In this document: positions 15,426-24,029 of the stretch, piece after piece
How positions within the stretch are numbered: position 1 is the first letter of the stretch
How the letters are laid out: each line of letters starts with the position of its first letter
Source: Gottschalkiaceae bacterium SANA
GTDB lineage: Bacteria; Bacillota; Clostridia; Tissierellales; GPF-1
Assembly: GCA_036323355.1 (NCBI GenBank)
Contig: AP028876.1
Coordinates: 3,286,001 to 3,350,000, forward strand
DNA length: 64,000 nt
Reading direction: 5' to 3'
Program-made: the position numbers and the translations under genes
The notes under the pieces: model-generated
What the model saw: only the letters and a program-made list of their open reading frames with translations
Told to the model about the DNA's origin: nothing
Databases searched by the model: none

Positions 15426-18251
15426 ATGAAGCGATTGGAAAAGATTCATCTTTCTGTCATACAATACACAAAATCAATCAGCAATCAGCTGATTGATTCG
15501 CCACACGAACTCGGCATAACAGCCGAAGTGATCTCTGAAAAATTAGCTATCAAACGAAATGCCGTTAGCCAAGACCTCAATGCCTTGCATCGAAACGGAC
15601 AACTTATAAAAATTAAAACAAGACCTGTTTTATTTCTTGATTTCACAATCCTTAAAGAACAATACCATTTCGCTCCAACCAATCTCCTTTTTGCTTCCTA
15701 CGAGAACTTTCACGACTCCATCGTCACTCCTACAATAGCGTCCATGCACCATGACGATCCTTTCAATGAGATGATTGGCGCAAGAGGAAGCCTATGTGAA
15801 AGTATCTCCAAGGCAAAAGCCGCCGTTTTATATCCACCCAATGGACTCCATGTTTTAATGACCGGTCCATCCGGTGTGGGGAAAACAAAATTTGCTGAAT
15901 TTATGCACGCCTTCGCTTCACAAAATCTCACCGACCGCACCGAGGTGCCTTTTGTATACTTTAATTGTGCAGAATACTACAATAATCCTGAGCTTTTAAC
16001 AGCCCAGCTATTCGGATACAAAAAAGGGGCTTTCACCGGCGCTGTCTCAGATCGGGATGGCTTGATCAAAAAAGCAGACGGTGGCTTTCTTTTTCTTGAT
16101 GAAATTCACCGCTTAACCGCCGAGGGGCAAGAAAAACTCTTTACCCTGCTCGATAAGGGCGTCTTTCAAAAACTTGGCAGCAGCCATGAATATGAATCTG
16201 CATCCATCCGCTTTATCGGCGCAACAACAGAAGATCTGAATCATGAATTCTTACGAACCTTTCTAAGAAGAATCCAGGTCGTACTACCACTTCCAGCCTT
16301 GGCAGACCGTCCAGCCAAGGAACGCCTAGAAATCATCTGCCATTTCCTTCTACAAGAAAGTATCAAAATCAAGAAGCCGGTTTGGATCACAAAATCCCTT
16401 ATGCAAGATTTTATGTCCCGTCCACTAGAAGGAAATATCGGTGAATTAAAAAGCGACATTCAATTTATCTGTGCCCAAGCCTTTATGAATGCCCTCACTG
16501 GCAATCGAGAGACCGTTCTCTTAGACGATCGTTTTCAAACCGGACAGGACACACGCCTATCAAACAAAGCAAAACAATTGCTGGAAAAACTATATCAACA
16601 AACCATGAAAATCGAAATCAATGAATCTGTCCTTCAGGCCATCGGACAAACCCCATCCACCATGCCAGAATCGCATTTATCGAACTTCTATGAACTATTG
16701 ATGAAGGAATACGAGGGCTTGAAATCCCAAGGATTGTCCTTTACAGAAACACGCATTCTTTTGGAGAATAAAATCCATACTCTCTTCAAGTATTCAATCC
16801 ATGCCGACTTGCAAACGCCAGCCGTTTCACATTCTAATGAATTGGCAATCTCAAAAAAAGTCGATCGAATCCTTACAAAGATAGAAGAAGAATTGGATAC
16901 AGCGGTGCCTGCGACCCTAAGGGATAATTTCTACCTTCATATTTACTCCTTCTTATCCTACAACAAGCGCGGCATTACACCACCCATTTACAACAACATT
17001 TCCTTTTCTAGCCAAAAGATGAACCAATCTGCCATTTATATCGGTGAATTTATGAGCCAAGAACTAAGCGTTGCCATTCCCAAGGGAGAACTGGTTTTTC
17101 TTTCTCTCTTTATGAATTCAATTCTGGAAAAGAAACCGCAACAGTCACCCTTGAAAAAACGAAAAATTGTCCTTGTTTCTCACGGCAATTCAACAGCAAG
17201 CAGTATGGCGGAGTTTGCCAACGCCTTATTTGAAACCAATCTCATCCTTGCCATCGACATGCCCATCAATCAAACCGTTAGTGAGACCCTTCGTCAAACG
17301 ACCGCCCTTGTTGCGGAACAAACCATTGATGAGCTGATTCTATGTGTCGATATGGGCTCCCTAGCTCATTTTGGCCAAGTGATCTACAATAAATTTCAAA
17401 TTCCCGTACTGACCTTTCAGTACATCACAACAGCAGCACTTTTGACTCTGGTTCAGCATGAGTCCTATGATTCCCTAAGTCTTTCAGAGCTTGATGAAAC
17501 CATGAAAAACTTTCCAGGACTGACCAGCACCCTACAGGCAACCGAGATCAGAAATGGAAATACACAGCGGGTTTTATACACCTCCTGCATCACAGGCATT
17601 GGAACAGCCGAAAAAATCAAACAATTGATCGAATCAACCTTTCAAGAACTCTGGCCCGAAGATTTAATTGTTAAGGCCATGGAGTACCATGCCATTCAAA
17701 CCGAGGAAAAGATTCTTGCCAGTCTTCAGAAACATGAAAGTCTGGTTGGAATCGTGGGGACCTTCCAAATCAACACCCTCACTGTCCCCTTTATTTCTCT
17801 AGAAGAACTCTTTTCGGATCACGGCATTGAACTGCTGATGACTCTCTTAGAAATCAAGGATCCGCAACAAAAAACCACCGGTATAAAATCACGCTTTGTC
17901 TCCAATCTTTCCTTGCAGAGCGTGATTGAATACCTAACAGTATTGAATCCGCAATTAATCTTAGAAGAAACCGAGCTTTGTCTGGATCAACTTTGCCAAG
18001 AACTGCATTGGGAGATTGCCAATCAAATTCGATTGCGTTTTCTTATCCACAGTTCCTGCATGGTAGAACGGATTGTTGTGAATAAGTCCTCCTATTCGTA
18101 CACACTATCCCCTAAGACCTTACAGAAATACAATCACGAATTTTCTGTCATAAAATCAGCATTCTCCTTGATCGAAAAAAAATATCACATCGACTTACCC
18201 GATAGTGAAATTGCCTGTATTCTTGAGCTTTTAACTGGAAGAGCACTCTAG
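15426..18251 (+). CDS. dgaR: Sigma-54-dependent PRD-containing PTS operon activator (LevR/DgaR family)
   Basis: A 941-residue activator. Order of domains: N-terminal winged HTH (~1-65), AAA+ sigma-54 interaction domain (~110-340) with Walker A GPSGVGKT at 147-154, GAFTGA at 201-206 and Walker B FLFLDE at 221-226, then PRD1 (~480-570), an EIIA-Man-like domain (VLVSHGNSTASS, His ~586), an EIIB-like stretch, and a C-terminal PRD. Such proteins are phosphorylated by PTS components on PRD and EIIA histidines and open sigma-54 promoters. A textbook sigma-54 promoter lies 25 bp past its stop, before the PTS genes. ATG 15426 follows AGGAGGT. The dgaR symbol rests on the downstream lyase and aldolase; specificity is inferred. 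Confidence 0.9.
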   Translation: MKRLEKIHLSVIQYTKSISNQLIDSPHELGITAEVISEKLAIKRNAVSQDLNALHRNGQLIKIKTRPVLFLDFTILKEQYHFAPTNLLFASYENFHDSIVTPTIASMHHDDPFNEMIGARGSLCESISKAKAAVLYPPNGLHVLMTGPSGVGKTKFAEFMHAFASQNLTDRTEVPFVYFNCAEYYNNPELLTAQLFGYKKGAFTGAVSDRDGLIKKADGGFLFLDEIHRLTAEGQEKLFTLLDKGVFQKLGSSHEYESASIRFIGATTEDLNHEFLRTFLRRIQVVLPLPALADRPAKERLEIICHFLLQESIKIKKPVWITKSLMQDFMSRPLEGNIGELKSDIQFICAQAFMNALTGNRETVLLDDRFQTGQDTRLSNKAKQLLEKLYQQTMKIEINESVLQAIGQTPSTMPESHLSNFYELLMKEYEGLKSQGLSFTETRILLENKIHTLFKYSIHADLQTPAVSHSNELAISKKVDRILTKIEEELDTAVPATLRDNFYLHIYSFLSYNKRGITPPIYNNISFSSQKMNQSAIYIGEFMSQELSVAIPKGELVFLSLFMNSILEKKPQQSPLKKRKIVLVSHGNSTASSMAEFANALFETNLILAIDMPINQTVSETLRQTTALVAEQTIDELILCVDMGSLAHFGQVIYNKFQIPVLTFQYITTAALLTLVQHESYDSLSLSELDETMKNFPGLTSTLQATEIRNGNTQRVLYTSCITGIGTAEKIKQLIESTFQELWPEDLIVKAMEYHAIQTEEKILASLQKHESLVGIVGTFQINTLTVPFISLEELFSDHGIELLMTLLEIKDPQQKTTGIKSRFVSNLSLQSVIEYLTVLNPQLILEETELCLDQLCQELHWEIANQIRLRFLIHSSCMVERIVVNKSSYSYTLSPKTLQKYNHEFSVIKSAFSLIEKKYHIDLPDSEIACILELLTGRAL

Positions 18252-18263
18252 TGCTCTTTTTTT
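18240..18263 (+). terminator. Intrinsic terminator overlapping the dgaR stop codon
   Basis: AGAGCACT (18240-18247) pairs with AGTGCTCT (18250-18257), then seven T. The stop codon at 18249-18251 lies in the loop and start of the 3' arm. It isolates the activator transcript from the sigma-54 promoter that follows. Confidence 0.85.
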
Positions 18264-18275
18264 ATGACAGAAATT

Positions 18276-18291
18276 TGGCATGCCACTTGCA
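18276..18291 (+). promoter_or_regulatory. Sigma-54 (-24/-12) promoter of the PTS/dga operon
   Basis: TGGCAT-N5-TTGCA matches the sigma-54 consensus TGGCAC-N5-TTGCW with one change. The invariant GG (18277-18278) and GC (18289-18290) are separated by exactly 10 bp. It lies between the activator terminator and the EIIA gene. Confidence 0.92.
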
Positions 18292-18323
18292 ATAAAGAAA
18301 GACAAAGGAGGTTTCATAGATCT

Positions 18324-18737
18324 ATGGAAATGACTAAAATTCTTTTACTAACACACGGTGAGTGGGGGCAAGCACTCATCAATAGCGTACGCATGATCAT
18401 GGGTGAAACCGACGGAGTCGTTGCCATTCCACTAATGCCGGAAGAAACCTTAACCGACTATTATCAAAAAGTACGAGGAGAGCTTGACGTCAACCCTCGT
18501 GCACTGGTGATTACCGATCTGTTTGGCGGCACTCCGTCAAATGTAGCAGCAAGACTAAGTCAAGATTTTCCGATCCAAGTAATCGCTGGTCTCAATGCAC
18601 CGATGTTGATGGATGCAATCATGACTCGTACTCTTGCCATTGACGATGCCGACCGTTCGGCTCGCATCGTTGAAACGGGTTCGACAAGTTGTCTCAACGT
18701 CGTTAACAAAATCAAAGCAAATATGGGAAAGGAGTGA
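18324..18737 (+). CDS. dgaA: Mannose-family PTS EIIA (D-glucosaminate type)
   Basis: A 137-residue cytoplasmic phosphocarrier of the EIIA-Man fold. The phosphorylated His is His11 in LLLTHGEWG; the segment DLFGGTPSNVAARL is the other family hallmark. It takes phosphate from HPr and passes it to EIIB. The start at 18324 is 11 bp after AGGAGGT; the frame is open further upstream, but that would overlap the sigma-54 promoter. First gene of a tight operon (4 bp to EIIB). Confidence 0.88.
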   Translation: MEMTKILLLTHGEWGQALINSVRMIMGETDGVVAIPLMPEETLTDYYQKVRGELDVNPRALVITDLFGGTPSNVAARLSQDFPIQVIAGLNAPMLMDAIMTRTLAIDDADRSARIVETGSTSCLNVVNKIKANMGKE

Positions 18738-18741
18738 GAAA

Positions 18742-19227
18742 ATGGCTTCAATTGTATTAACACGAATTGACAGCAGGCTCATTCATGGACAAGTTGTAAC
18801 AAAATGGGTCAACCAATCCGATGCAAATAAGATTGTTGTTGTCAGCGATATGCTAGTCAGCGATCCCTTTATGAAAAGCATCTATCTAATGGCTGCTCCT
18901 CCGGGAATTACAGTCAATGCATTTGGACTTGATGAGGCGATTGCCGCTTGGAATGACAATCAATTCGGATCAGGGAAAGTATTGTTGCTCTTTGGTAACC
19001 TTACCGATCTGCATAAAGCATGGCATGCTGGTTTGGCACCTGAAAAGGTGCAAGTCGGTGGTCTAGGCGGTGGTCCCGAAAGAAGAGTTGTCTTTCAAAA
19101 CATTACTCTCGATGATCCAGACGTAGAAATTCTAAAAGACTTGTCAACGAAGGGTGTGGATATTATTTTTCAAACCATCCCTGAAGATCGACCACAAAGC
19201 TTCCAAGAAATTTTGAAAAAATATTAA
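18742..19227 (+). CDS. dgaB: Mannose-family PTS EIIB
   Basis: A 161-residue EIIB of the mannose/sorbose family. His15 in RLIHGQVVTKW is the phosphorylation site, and VGGLGGGPERRVVF is a family motif. It phosphorylates the sugar acid as it passes through EIIC/EIID. AAAGGAGTGA precedes the ATG at 18742; the longer upstream frame would run inside the EIIA gene and is not used. Confidence 0.9.
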   Translation: MASIVLTRIDSRLIHGQVVTKWVNQSDANKIVVVSDMLVSDPFMKSIYLMAAPPGITVNAFGLDEAIAAWNDNQFGSGKVLLLFGNLTDLHKAWHAGLAPEKVQVGGLGGGPERRVVFQNITLDDPDVEILKDLSTKGVDIIFQTIPEDRPQSFQEILKKY

Positions 19228-19238
19228 GGAGGATTTAC

Positions 19239-19991
19239 ATGAGTACTTTTACAATTGCAATACTGATGGGCTTGCTTTATTGGTTTGTTCGCTTGCGTTT
19301 CGGTTATACTTTATCGGCGCAGCTTCTACAGCCTGTAACGATTGCCGTTTTTGTTGGACTTTTTTATGGAGATATGACAAATGCTATGATTATTGGTGCC
19401 GGCATTCAATTGGTTTATCTGGGTGTTACCTCAACACCAGGAGGCAATGTGCCTTCTGACCCAGCATTGGCTGCTTGTATCGCAATCCCAGTTGCACTTC
19501 AAACTGGCATGGAACCAGCAATTGCTGTTGCTTTGGCCGTTCCATTCGGAGTACTAGGTGTATTTGGTGATCAATTGCGTCGTACAATTAACGCAACCTT
19601 CGTTCATATGGCAGATCGTTATGCCGAAGAAGCCAATACTAAAGGAATTATGCGCGCAGCCTTCCTTTATCCGGCCTTTGCTGGATTTTTGATTCGCTTC
19701 CCCCCTGTATTCATTGCAACATACTATGGAGAAGCCGTTGTAACCAAATTCCTAGACAGCATTCCACTATGGTTGACACACTCATTTGAAATTATGGGTG
19801 GAATCCTTCCAGCCCTTGGTTTTGCGTTAACGATCATGGTGATTGGAAAGAAAAAGTTACTCCCATTCTTTATCCTTGGATTCTTCACCGTGAAGTATTT
19901 CCAAATCGATGTCATGGCCGCTGCAATCTTCGGTACATGTCTCGCACTTCTCTACATGTCTTTGGCGAATAAGGAAGGAGCGGAAGCATAA
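19239..19991 (+). CDS. dgaC: Mannose-family PTS EIIC
   Basis: A 250-residue integral membrane subunit with about six to seven hydrophobic segments. GAGIQLVYLGVTSTPGGNVPSD is the conserved EIIC-Man signature around residue 55. Together with EIID it forms the transport channel. AAGGAGG lies 7 bp upstream. The stop overlaps the EIID start by one base (TAATG). Confidence 0.9.
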   Translation: MSTFTIAILMGLLYWFVRLRFGYTLSAQLLQPVTIAVFVGLFYGDMTNAMIIGAGIQLVYLGVTSTPGGNVPSDPALAACIAIPVALQTGMEPAIAVALAVPFGVLGVFGDQLRRTINATFVHMADRYAEEANTKGIMRAAFLYPAFAGFLIRFPPVFIATYYGEAVVTKFLDSIPLWLTHSFEIMGGILPALGFALTIMVIGKKKLLPFFILGFFTVKYFQIDVMAAAIFGTCLALLYMSLANKEGAEA

Positions 19992-20830
19992 TGGCAGAAA
20001 TGACAACCGCAAATACGAATGCAAGCAAGTTAACCAAGAAAGATATCACAAAATCATGGTGGATCTGGTACTTTGGCGCTGAGTTGTCAAACTCATACGA
20101 GCGACTGCAAAGTTTGATATTTTGTGCGGCGATGACTCCCGTCCTGACGAAATTATACCCAGAAAAAGCCGATCTTAGTATCGCCTTGAAACGTCATTTA
20201 AACTTCTTTAACACAGAAGGCATCATGGGATGCCCCATCCACGGCATTACCATTGCCATGGAAGAAGAAATGGCAAATGGCGGCGAAGCTTCAGAAGTTG
20301 CCATCACAGGCATCAAAACCGGTTTGATGGGACCTTTGGCTGGAATGGGTGATTCGATCATTTGGGCTGCAATTATGCCATTGATCATGGCCTTATTTTT
20401 ACCACTCGCCATGCAAGGAAATCCAATGGGCGGCATTTTGCCATTGATTCTCTACCCAGGCATCACCATGGCAATGGGCTACTACTTCTACCACACCGGT
20501 TATTCCGTAGGTAAAAAGTCGATTATTGGACTCTTACAAAATGGAAAGATTAAAGACTTAATTCAAGGTGCCAGTGTATTGGGACTCTTTATGATGGGCG
20601 CGCTATCTGCAAGCTTCGTCAACATCTCAACACCGTTTACCATCAACATGGCAAACTCCACACCAATCGCTATTCAAAGTATTTTGGATATGATGGCTCC
20701 TGGTCTCTTGCCTCTGGCTGCAGTCTTTGGCATCTATGCTTTCCTAAAGAAGAAGGGACCTCGTTACAACATCATCCTTTCTTTCATTATCGGACTCAGC
20801 ATCATCACTTCCCTATTGGGAATCTTATAA
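19991..20830 (+). CDS. dgaD: Mannose-family PTS EIID
   Basis: A 279-residue membrane subunit. The N-terminal half is amphipathic, with the family signature FFNTEGIMGCPIHGITIAMEE and GIKTGLMGPLAGMGDSI, and the C-terminal half has membrane segments. It is the obligatory partner of EIIC. Translation is coupled to EIIC by the one-base overlap. A strong hairpin follows at 20835-20863. Confidence 0.92.
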   Translation: MAEMTTANTNASKLTKKDITKSWWIWYFGAELSNSYERLQSLIFCAAMTPVLTKLYPEKADLSIALKRHLNFFNTEGIMGCPIHGITIAMEEEMANGGEASEVAITGIKTGLMGPLAGMGDSIIWAAIMPLIMALFLPLAMQGNPMGGILPLILYPGITMAMGYYFYHTGYSVGKKSIIGLLQNGKIKDLIQGASVLGLFMMGALSASFVNISTPFTINMANSTPIAIQSILDMMAPGLLPLAAVFGIYAFLKKKGPRYNIILSFIIGLSIITSLLGIL

Positions 20831-20834
20831 ACAC

Positions 20835-20868
20835 AAGGAATAGGGAGCGTCTCCCTATTCCTTTCTTT
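20835..20868 (+). terminator. Very stable hairpin between transporter and catabolic genes
   Basis: A perfect 13-bp stem (20835-20847 with 20851-20863) has a 3-nt loop and is followed by a T-rich but interrupted tail. The next gene starts 12 bp later with its RBS free. It looks like a leaky terminator or an mRNA-stabilising 3' end that lets the PTS part be made in excess of the enzymes. Confidence 0.7.
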
Positions 20869-20879
20869 TGGAGGTAACC

Positions 20880-22004
20880 ATGAGTATTTATCAAAACTAT
20901 GGTGTCCGCGAGGTCATCAATGCATGTGGAAAAATGACAATCCTCGGAGTTTCCACCCCTTCTCCCCTTGTCATGGACGCCATGACACAGGCAGGACAAG
21001 GATTTGTTGTAATGAAAGAGCTACAAGAAACAGCAGGGAAGCGCATCGCTGCGTTTGCCGGAGCTGAAGCCGGTTGCATCACCCATGGCGCAGCTGCAGG
21101 CATCGCCTTGTCTGTTGCTGCCGTTATTACCAAAGGGGATTATCTCTCTATGAAATCCCTGCCTTCTTTCTCAGGATCCAAGAAAGAAATTCTGATTCAA
21201 AAGGGTCATGTTATTAATTTTGGCGCCTCCATCGCACAGATGATTTGCCTGGGCGGCGGTCTAGTCAAAGAATTTGGTGAAGCCAACCACGTTACATCCG
21301 AAGATCTAGAATCCAATATCTCACCCGATACTGCGGGTATCTTATTCGTCCAGTCTCATCATACGGTTCACAAGGGGGAATTGTCCCTGGAGGAAACCAT
21401 TTCGATCGCTAAACATGCACAAATCCCAATCATTGTCGATGCAGCCGCAGAGGAATCCCTCACAAAATTTATTGCTGCAGGTGCCGACCTTGTCATCTAC
21501 AGCGGCGGAAAGTCCATCGAAGGACCCACCTCCGGTTTTATTGCCGGCAAAAAGAACTGGATTGAAGCTTGTACCCTGCAATATGAGGGGATCGGCCGTG
21601 CCATGAAGGTATCAAAAGAATCCACCATCGGTCTCCTGGCCGCCTTGAATCAGTATGAGACAAATCCACCACAAATTCCGCTTTCGCAACAAGAGTCCCG
21701 GCTCGAAGCCATCAATACGGCTCTTAGCGCCATCCCCGGCTTGCATACCAAGCTAATACGTGATGAAGCTGGACGAGAAATCATTCGACTGGAGCTGTCT
21801 TTCCAACCTTCTACTCTTTCCATTTCGGTTCCTCAATTGGCGAATCGATTAGAAGCGGGTTCACCTGCTATTTACTTGAGAAAATATCAGCAACAAAATC
21901 ATAAATTACACATCGATCCCCGCACCTTCCGCGAAGATCAAGTTCCAGGGTTGATTCGAACCCTTACAAAAACAATACTGGAGGTTAGTTATGAATTGGA
22001 ATAA
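20880..22004 (+). CDS. dgaE: PLP-dependent D-glucosaminate-6-phosphate ammonia lyase (DgaE family)
   Basis: A 374-residue SelA-like fold-type I PLP enzyme. The Schiff-base lysine is probably Lys211 in YSGGKSIEGPTSGF, with IIVDAAAEESL upstream supplying the PLP-ring Asp. DgaE converts D-glucosaminate-6-phosphate to 2-keto-3-deoxygluconate-6-phosphate plus ammonia. ATG 20880 follows GGAGGTAACC. It overlaps dgaF by 14 bp. The set with a mannose-family PTS, a sigma-54 activator and a KDGP aldolase matches the Salmonella dga system; a related amino-sugar acid cannot be excluded. Confidence 0.88.
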   Translation: MSIYQNYGVREVINACGKMTILGVSTPSPLVMDAMTQAGQGFVVMKELQETAGKRIAAFAGAEAGCITHGAAAGIALSVAAVITKGDYLSMKSLPSFSGSKKEILIQKGHVINFGASIAQMICLGGGLVKEFGEANHVTSEDLESNISPDTAGILFVQSHHTVHKGELSLEETISIAKHAQIPIIVDAAAEESLTKFIAAGADLVIYSGGKSIEGPTSGFIAGKKNWIEACTLQYEGIGRAMKVSKESTIGLLAALNQYETNPPQIPLSQQESRLEAINTALSAIPGLHTKLIRDEAGREIIRLELSFQPSTLSISVPQLANRLEAGSPAIYLRKYQQQNHKLHIDPRTFREDQVPGLIRTLTKTILEVSYELE

Positions 22005-22740
22005 ATTTCATTTTTATCATGGTCGTGTCGCGGTTAATTTCCTAGCTCTCGACCCAAAAAACGCCAAAGAAGTCTATGACATCATGGATGGAAACGCCAT
22101 TATCGGTCTTCTTTCCAGTCAATTCGATACAACCGAGGCTGCCGTCGAAATGGGCAAAGCCTATTTAAAAGAAATCCCTGTTCTTTCCATCGGACTCGGA
22201 AACGGAGACCCCAAACAATGGCATGCAGTTGCTGAAATTGCCTCCAGCCTTGATGCAGGTCATGCCAATCAGGTCTTTCCTGCTGCTGGATACACAAAGG
22301 GCATGCTAGACGCCAGAAAATGCGAATCCACCTTTGTCAACGCCTTGGTTCGCCCAACCGGCACTCCCGGTATCGTTGAAATTTCAACTGGTCCAAATAG
22401 TCAAGATCAAGAAAAAGCTTTCGTTCCTGTTGAAACTGCCATTGCCATGCTAAAAGAAGTTGGCGTTTCATCGGTCAAGTTTTTCCACATGAAAGGACTT
22501 ACTCATCTTGATGAACTAAAAATTGTCGCTGAAGCGAGTGCAAAACTTGGCATGCCTGTGATTGAACCGACTGGTGGCATCACTCCGGAAAATGTCGCTG
22601 CAATCGTTAAAGTATGCCTCGATGCCGGTGTCGAACGAATCGTTCCTCATATTTACGGCTCAGTCATCGACAAGGAAACGGGAAAAACAAATACTGATTT
22701 AGTAAAAAAAGCGTATCAAGAGATTCAAAAGCTCTTTTAG
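21991..22740 (+). CDS. dgaF: 2-dehydro-3-deoxy-phosphogluconate aldolase (DgaF/DagF family)
   Basis: A 249-residue class I aldolase of the KDGP/DagF family, distinct from the Eda family. Family-like segments include HGRVAVNFLALDPKNA, YTKGMLDARKCEST, VKFFHMKGL (likely Schiff-base Lys region) and EPTGGITPENV. It would split the lyase product into pyruvate and glyceraldehyde-3-phosphate, completing the pathway. It starts inside the end of dgaE with GGAGG 6 bp upstream, so the two are coupled. Confidence 0.9.
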   Translation: MNWNKFHFYHGRVAVNFLALDPKNAKEVYDIMDGNAIIGLLSSQFDTTEAAVEMGKAYLKEIPVLSIGLGNGDPKQWHAVAEIASSLDAGHANQVFPAAGYTKGMLDARKCESTFVNALVRPTGTPGIVEISTGPNSQDQEKAFVPVETAIAMLKEVGVSSVKFFHMKGLTHLDELKIVAEASAKLGMPVIEPTGGITPENVAAIVKVCLDAGVERIVPHIYGSVIDKETGKTNTDLVKKAYQEIQKLF

Positions 22741-22763
22741 TACCGTATTTTTTATTGCACCCT

Positions 22764-22795
22764 AAAAGAAGCCGCCCTATTGGGCAGCTTCTTTT
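22764..22795. terminator. Bidirectional terminator between dgaF and tadA
   Basis: AAAAGAAGC (22764-22772) and GCCC (22774-22777) pair with GGGC (22782-22785) and GCTTCTTTT (22787-22795) around a single mismatch. T-rich tails exist on both strands. The tadA stop codon is inside the stem. Confidence 0.8.
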
Positions 22796-23274
22796 CTCTT
22801 CTTTGCTTTTTCTTTCATTCGCAGGCGCAAACCTTGAAAAAAAGTCTGCAAGAGTTCCGTCGACTCATCTGCAAGTACACCGCGCGTAATAGCGACTTCA
22901 TGATTAAAACCTTCATTTTGGCAGATATTTACCACAGATCCGCATCCGCCCATCTTCGGATCATCTGCACCAATCACTAATCGCGGCAACCTAGCCGAAA
23001 TAATGGCTCCAGCGCACATGGGACATGGCTCCAAGGTTACATACATGGTGCACCCAACCAACCGCCAGCCACCCAATGCCTTGCAAGCCTCATCAATTGC
23101 CATGATCTCTGCATGGTATAAGGGATTCTTTCCCATTTCTTTTTGATTCCGCCCCTGCCCCACGACTTCTCCATCACGAACAATCACAGCACCAACAGGC
23201 ACTTCCTCTTCTTCCATAGCCTCTTTTGCCAGATTAAGTGCAAAAGCCATCCATTTCTCATCTTCTATCATCAT
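22777..23274 (-). CDS. tadA: tRNA adenosine(34) deaminase
   Basis: A 165-residue zinc deaminase that makes inosine-34 in tRNA-Arg(ACG). The catalytic HAE motif (YHAEIMAI) and zinc-binding PCPMCAGAI are intact, with the intervening CTMYVTLE typical of TadA. The C-terminal helix ends in a basic KEKAKKRKE stretch. Two adjacent ATG codons (23274 and 23271) follow AAGGAG; the second has slightly better spacing. It follows the zinc-ribbon gene by 6 bp, so the two are co-transcribed. Confidence 0.93.
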   Translation of the reverse strand: MMIEDEKWMAFALNLAKEAMEEEEVPVGAVIVRDGEVVGQGRNQKEMGKNPLYHAEIMAIDEACKALGGWRLVGCTMYVTLEPCPMCAGAIISARLPRLVIGADDPKMGGCGSVVNICQNEGFNHEVAITRGVLADESTELLQTFFQGLRLRMKEKAKKRKEAAQ

Positions 23275-23280
23275 CGCTCC

Positions 23281-23484
23281 TTAATCGATTTCTTGGTCGT
23301 CGAGGTCAACAATTCCTCGGAATCCGCAACTCAAACAGCGATACTCACGATAGAGGTCTCCGTATTCATCTTCATCGGTCATGATGATCAGGCCTTTTTT
23401 TCCACAATGCGGACATACTTCCAGTTTATCGCCTTCATCTTCTAGCTTATCAATATCCATTCTTTCATCAAGCCATTTTGCCAT
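23281..23484 (-). CDS. Small zinc-ribbon protein
   Basis: A 67-residue acidic protein (start MAKWLDERMD, 8 bp after GGGAG; longer forms from 23490 or 23502 are possible). It holds one zinc ribbon, CPHCG and CLSCGF, 24 residues apart, in a very acidic context (DEDEYGDLY, DLDDQEID). Function unknown. Its position directly upstream of tadA suggests only co-expression. Confidence 0.7.
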   Translation of the reverse strand: MAKWLDERMDIDKLEDEGDKLEVCPHCGKKGLIIMTDEDEYGDLYREYRCLSCGFRGIVDLDDQEID

Positions 23485-23576
23485 CTTCATCTCTCCCTTC
23501 ATTCATATTATACGACATTTATGTAAAAATGAAACGGGTATGATAAAATGAAAAAAACACCCTTAAGGAGGTCAAC

Positions 23577-23987
23577 ATGCTAATTGATGTTGCAAGAAAG
23601 TATTACGAAAAAGAACTGGATTACAATTGTGCGGAAACCATGCTCTATGCCGCAAACGATTATTATGACTTGAATCTGTCCAAGGATGCCTTAAAAACCA
23701 TGGGAAGCTTTGGTGGCGGTATGGCTATCGGCAATGTCTGCGGTGCAATCACAGGCTGCCTTGCGGCTCTCGGCGTCATCTTCGTTGAAGAAAAAGCCCA
23801 CGAGTCCGACAAAATCAAAATCATCACCAAGCGATTTATTGAAAACTTCGGAAAACAATTTGGATATATCGATTGTGCGCCATTAAAGGATGTCTATAGG
23901 ACCGAAGAAAAGCGATGTGAGGATATGATTTTCGCCGCTGCGGAAATTCTGGAAGAAGTAGTTGTATTCGGAAAGACCCTTGAATAA
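23577..23987 (+). CDS. C_GCAxxG_C_C family protein
   Basis: A 136-residue protein of the C_GCAxxG_C_C family (putative redox protein). Cysteines appear in order in YNCAETM, GNVCGAITGCLAAL, YIDCAPLK and EKRCEDMI, the family pattern. The cysteines may bind a metal or Fe-S centre (family inference). RBS AAGGAGG is 6 bp from the ATG. It is a single-gene unit ended by a strong terminator. Confidence 0.88.
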   Translation: MLIDVARKYYEKELDYNCAETMLYAANDYYDLNLSKDALKTMGSFGGGMAIGNVCGAITGCLAALGVIFVEEKAHESDKIKIITKRFIENFGKQFGYIDCAPLKDVYRTEEKRCEDMIFAAAEILEEVVVFGKTLE

Positions 23988-23992
23988 TACAA

Positions 23993-24019
23993 AGCCCGCG
24001 CAAGCGGGCTCTTTTTTTT
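23993..24019 (+). terminator. Intrinsic terminator of the C_GCAxxG_C_C gene
   Basis: AGCCCGC (23993-23999) pairs with GCGGGCT (24004-24010) around GCAA, then C and eight T. On the minus strand it also follows the TolC-like operon but with only three T. Confidence 0.9.
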
Positions 24020-24029
24020 GCAAGTTTTT

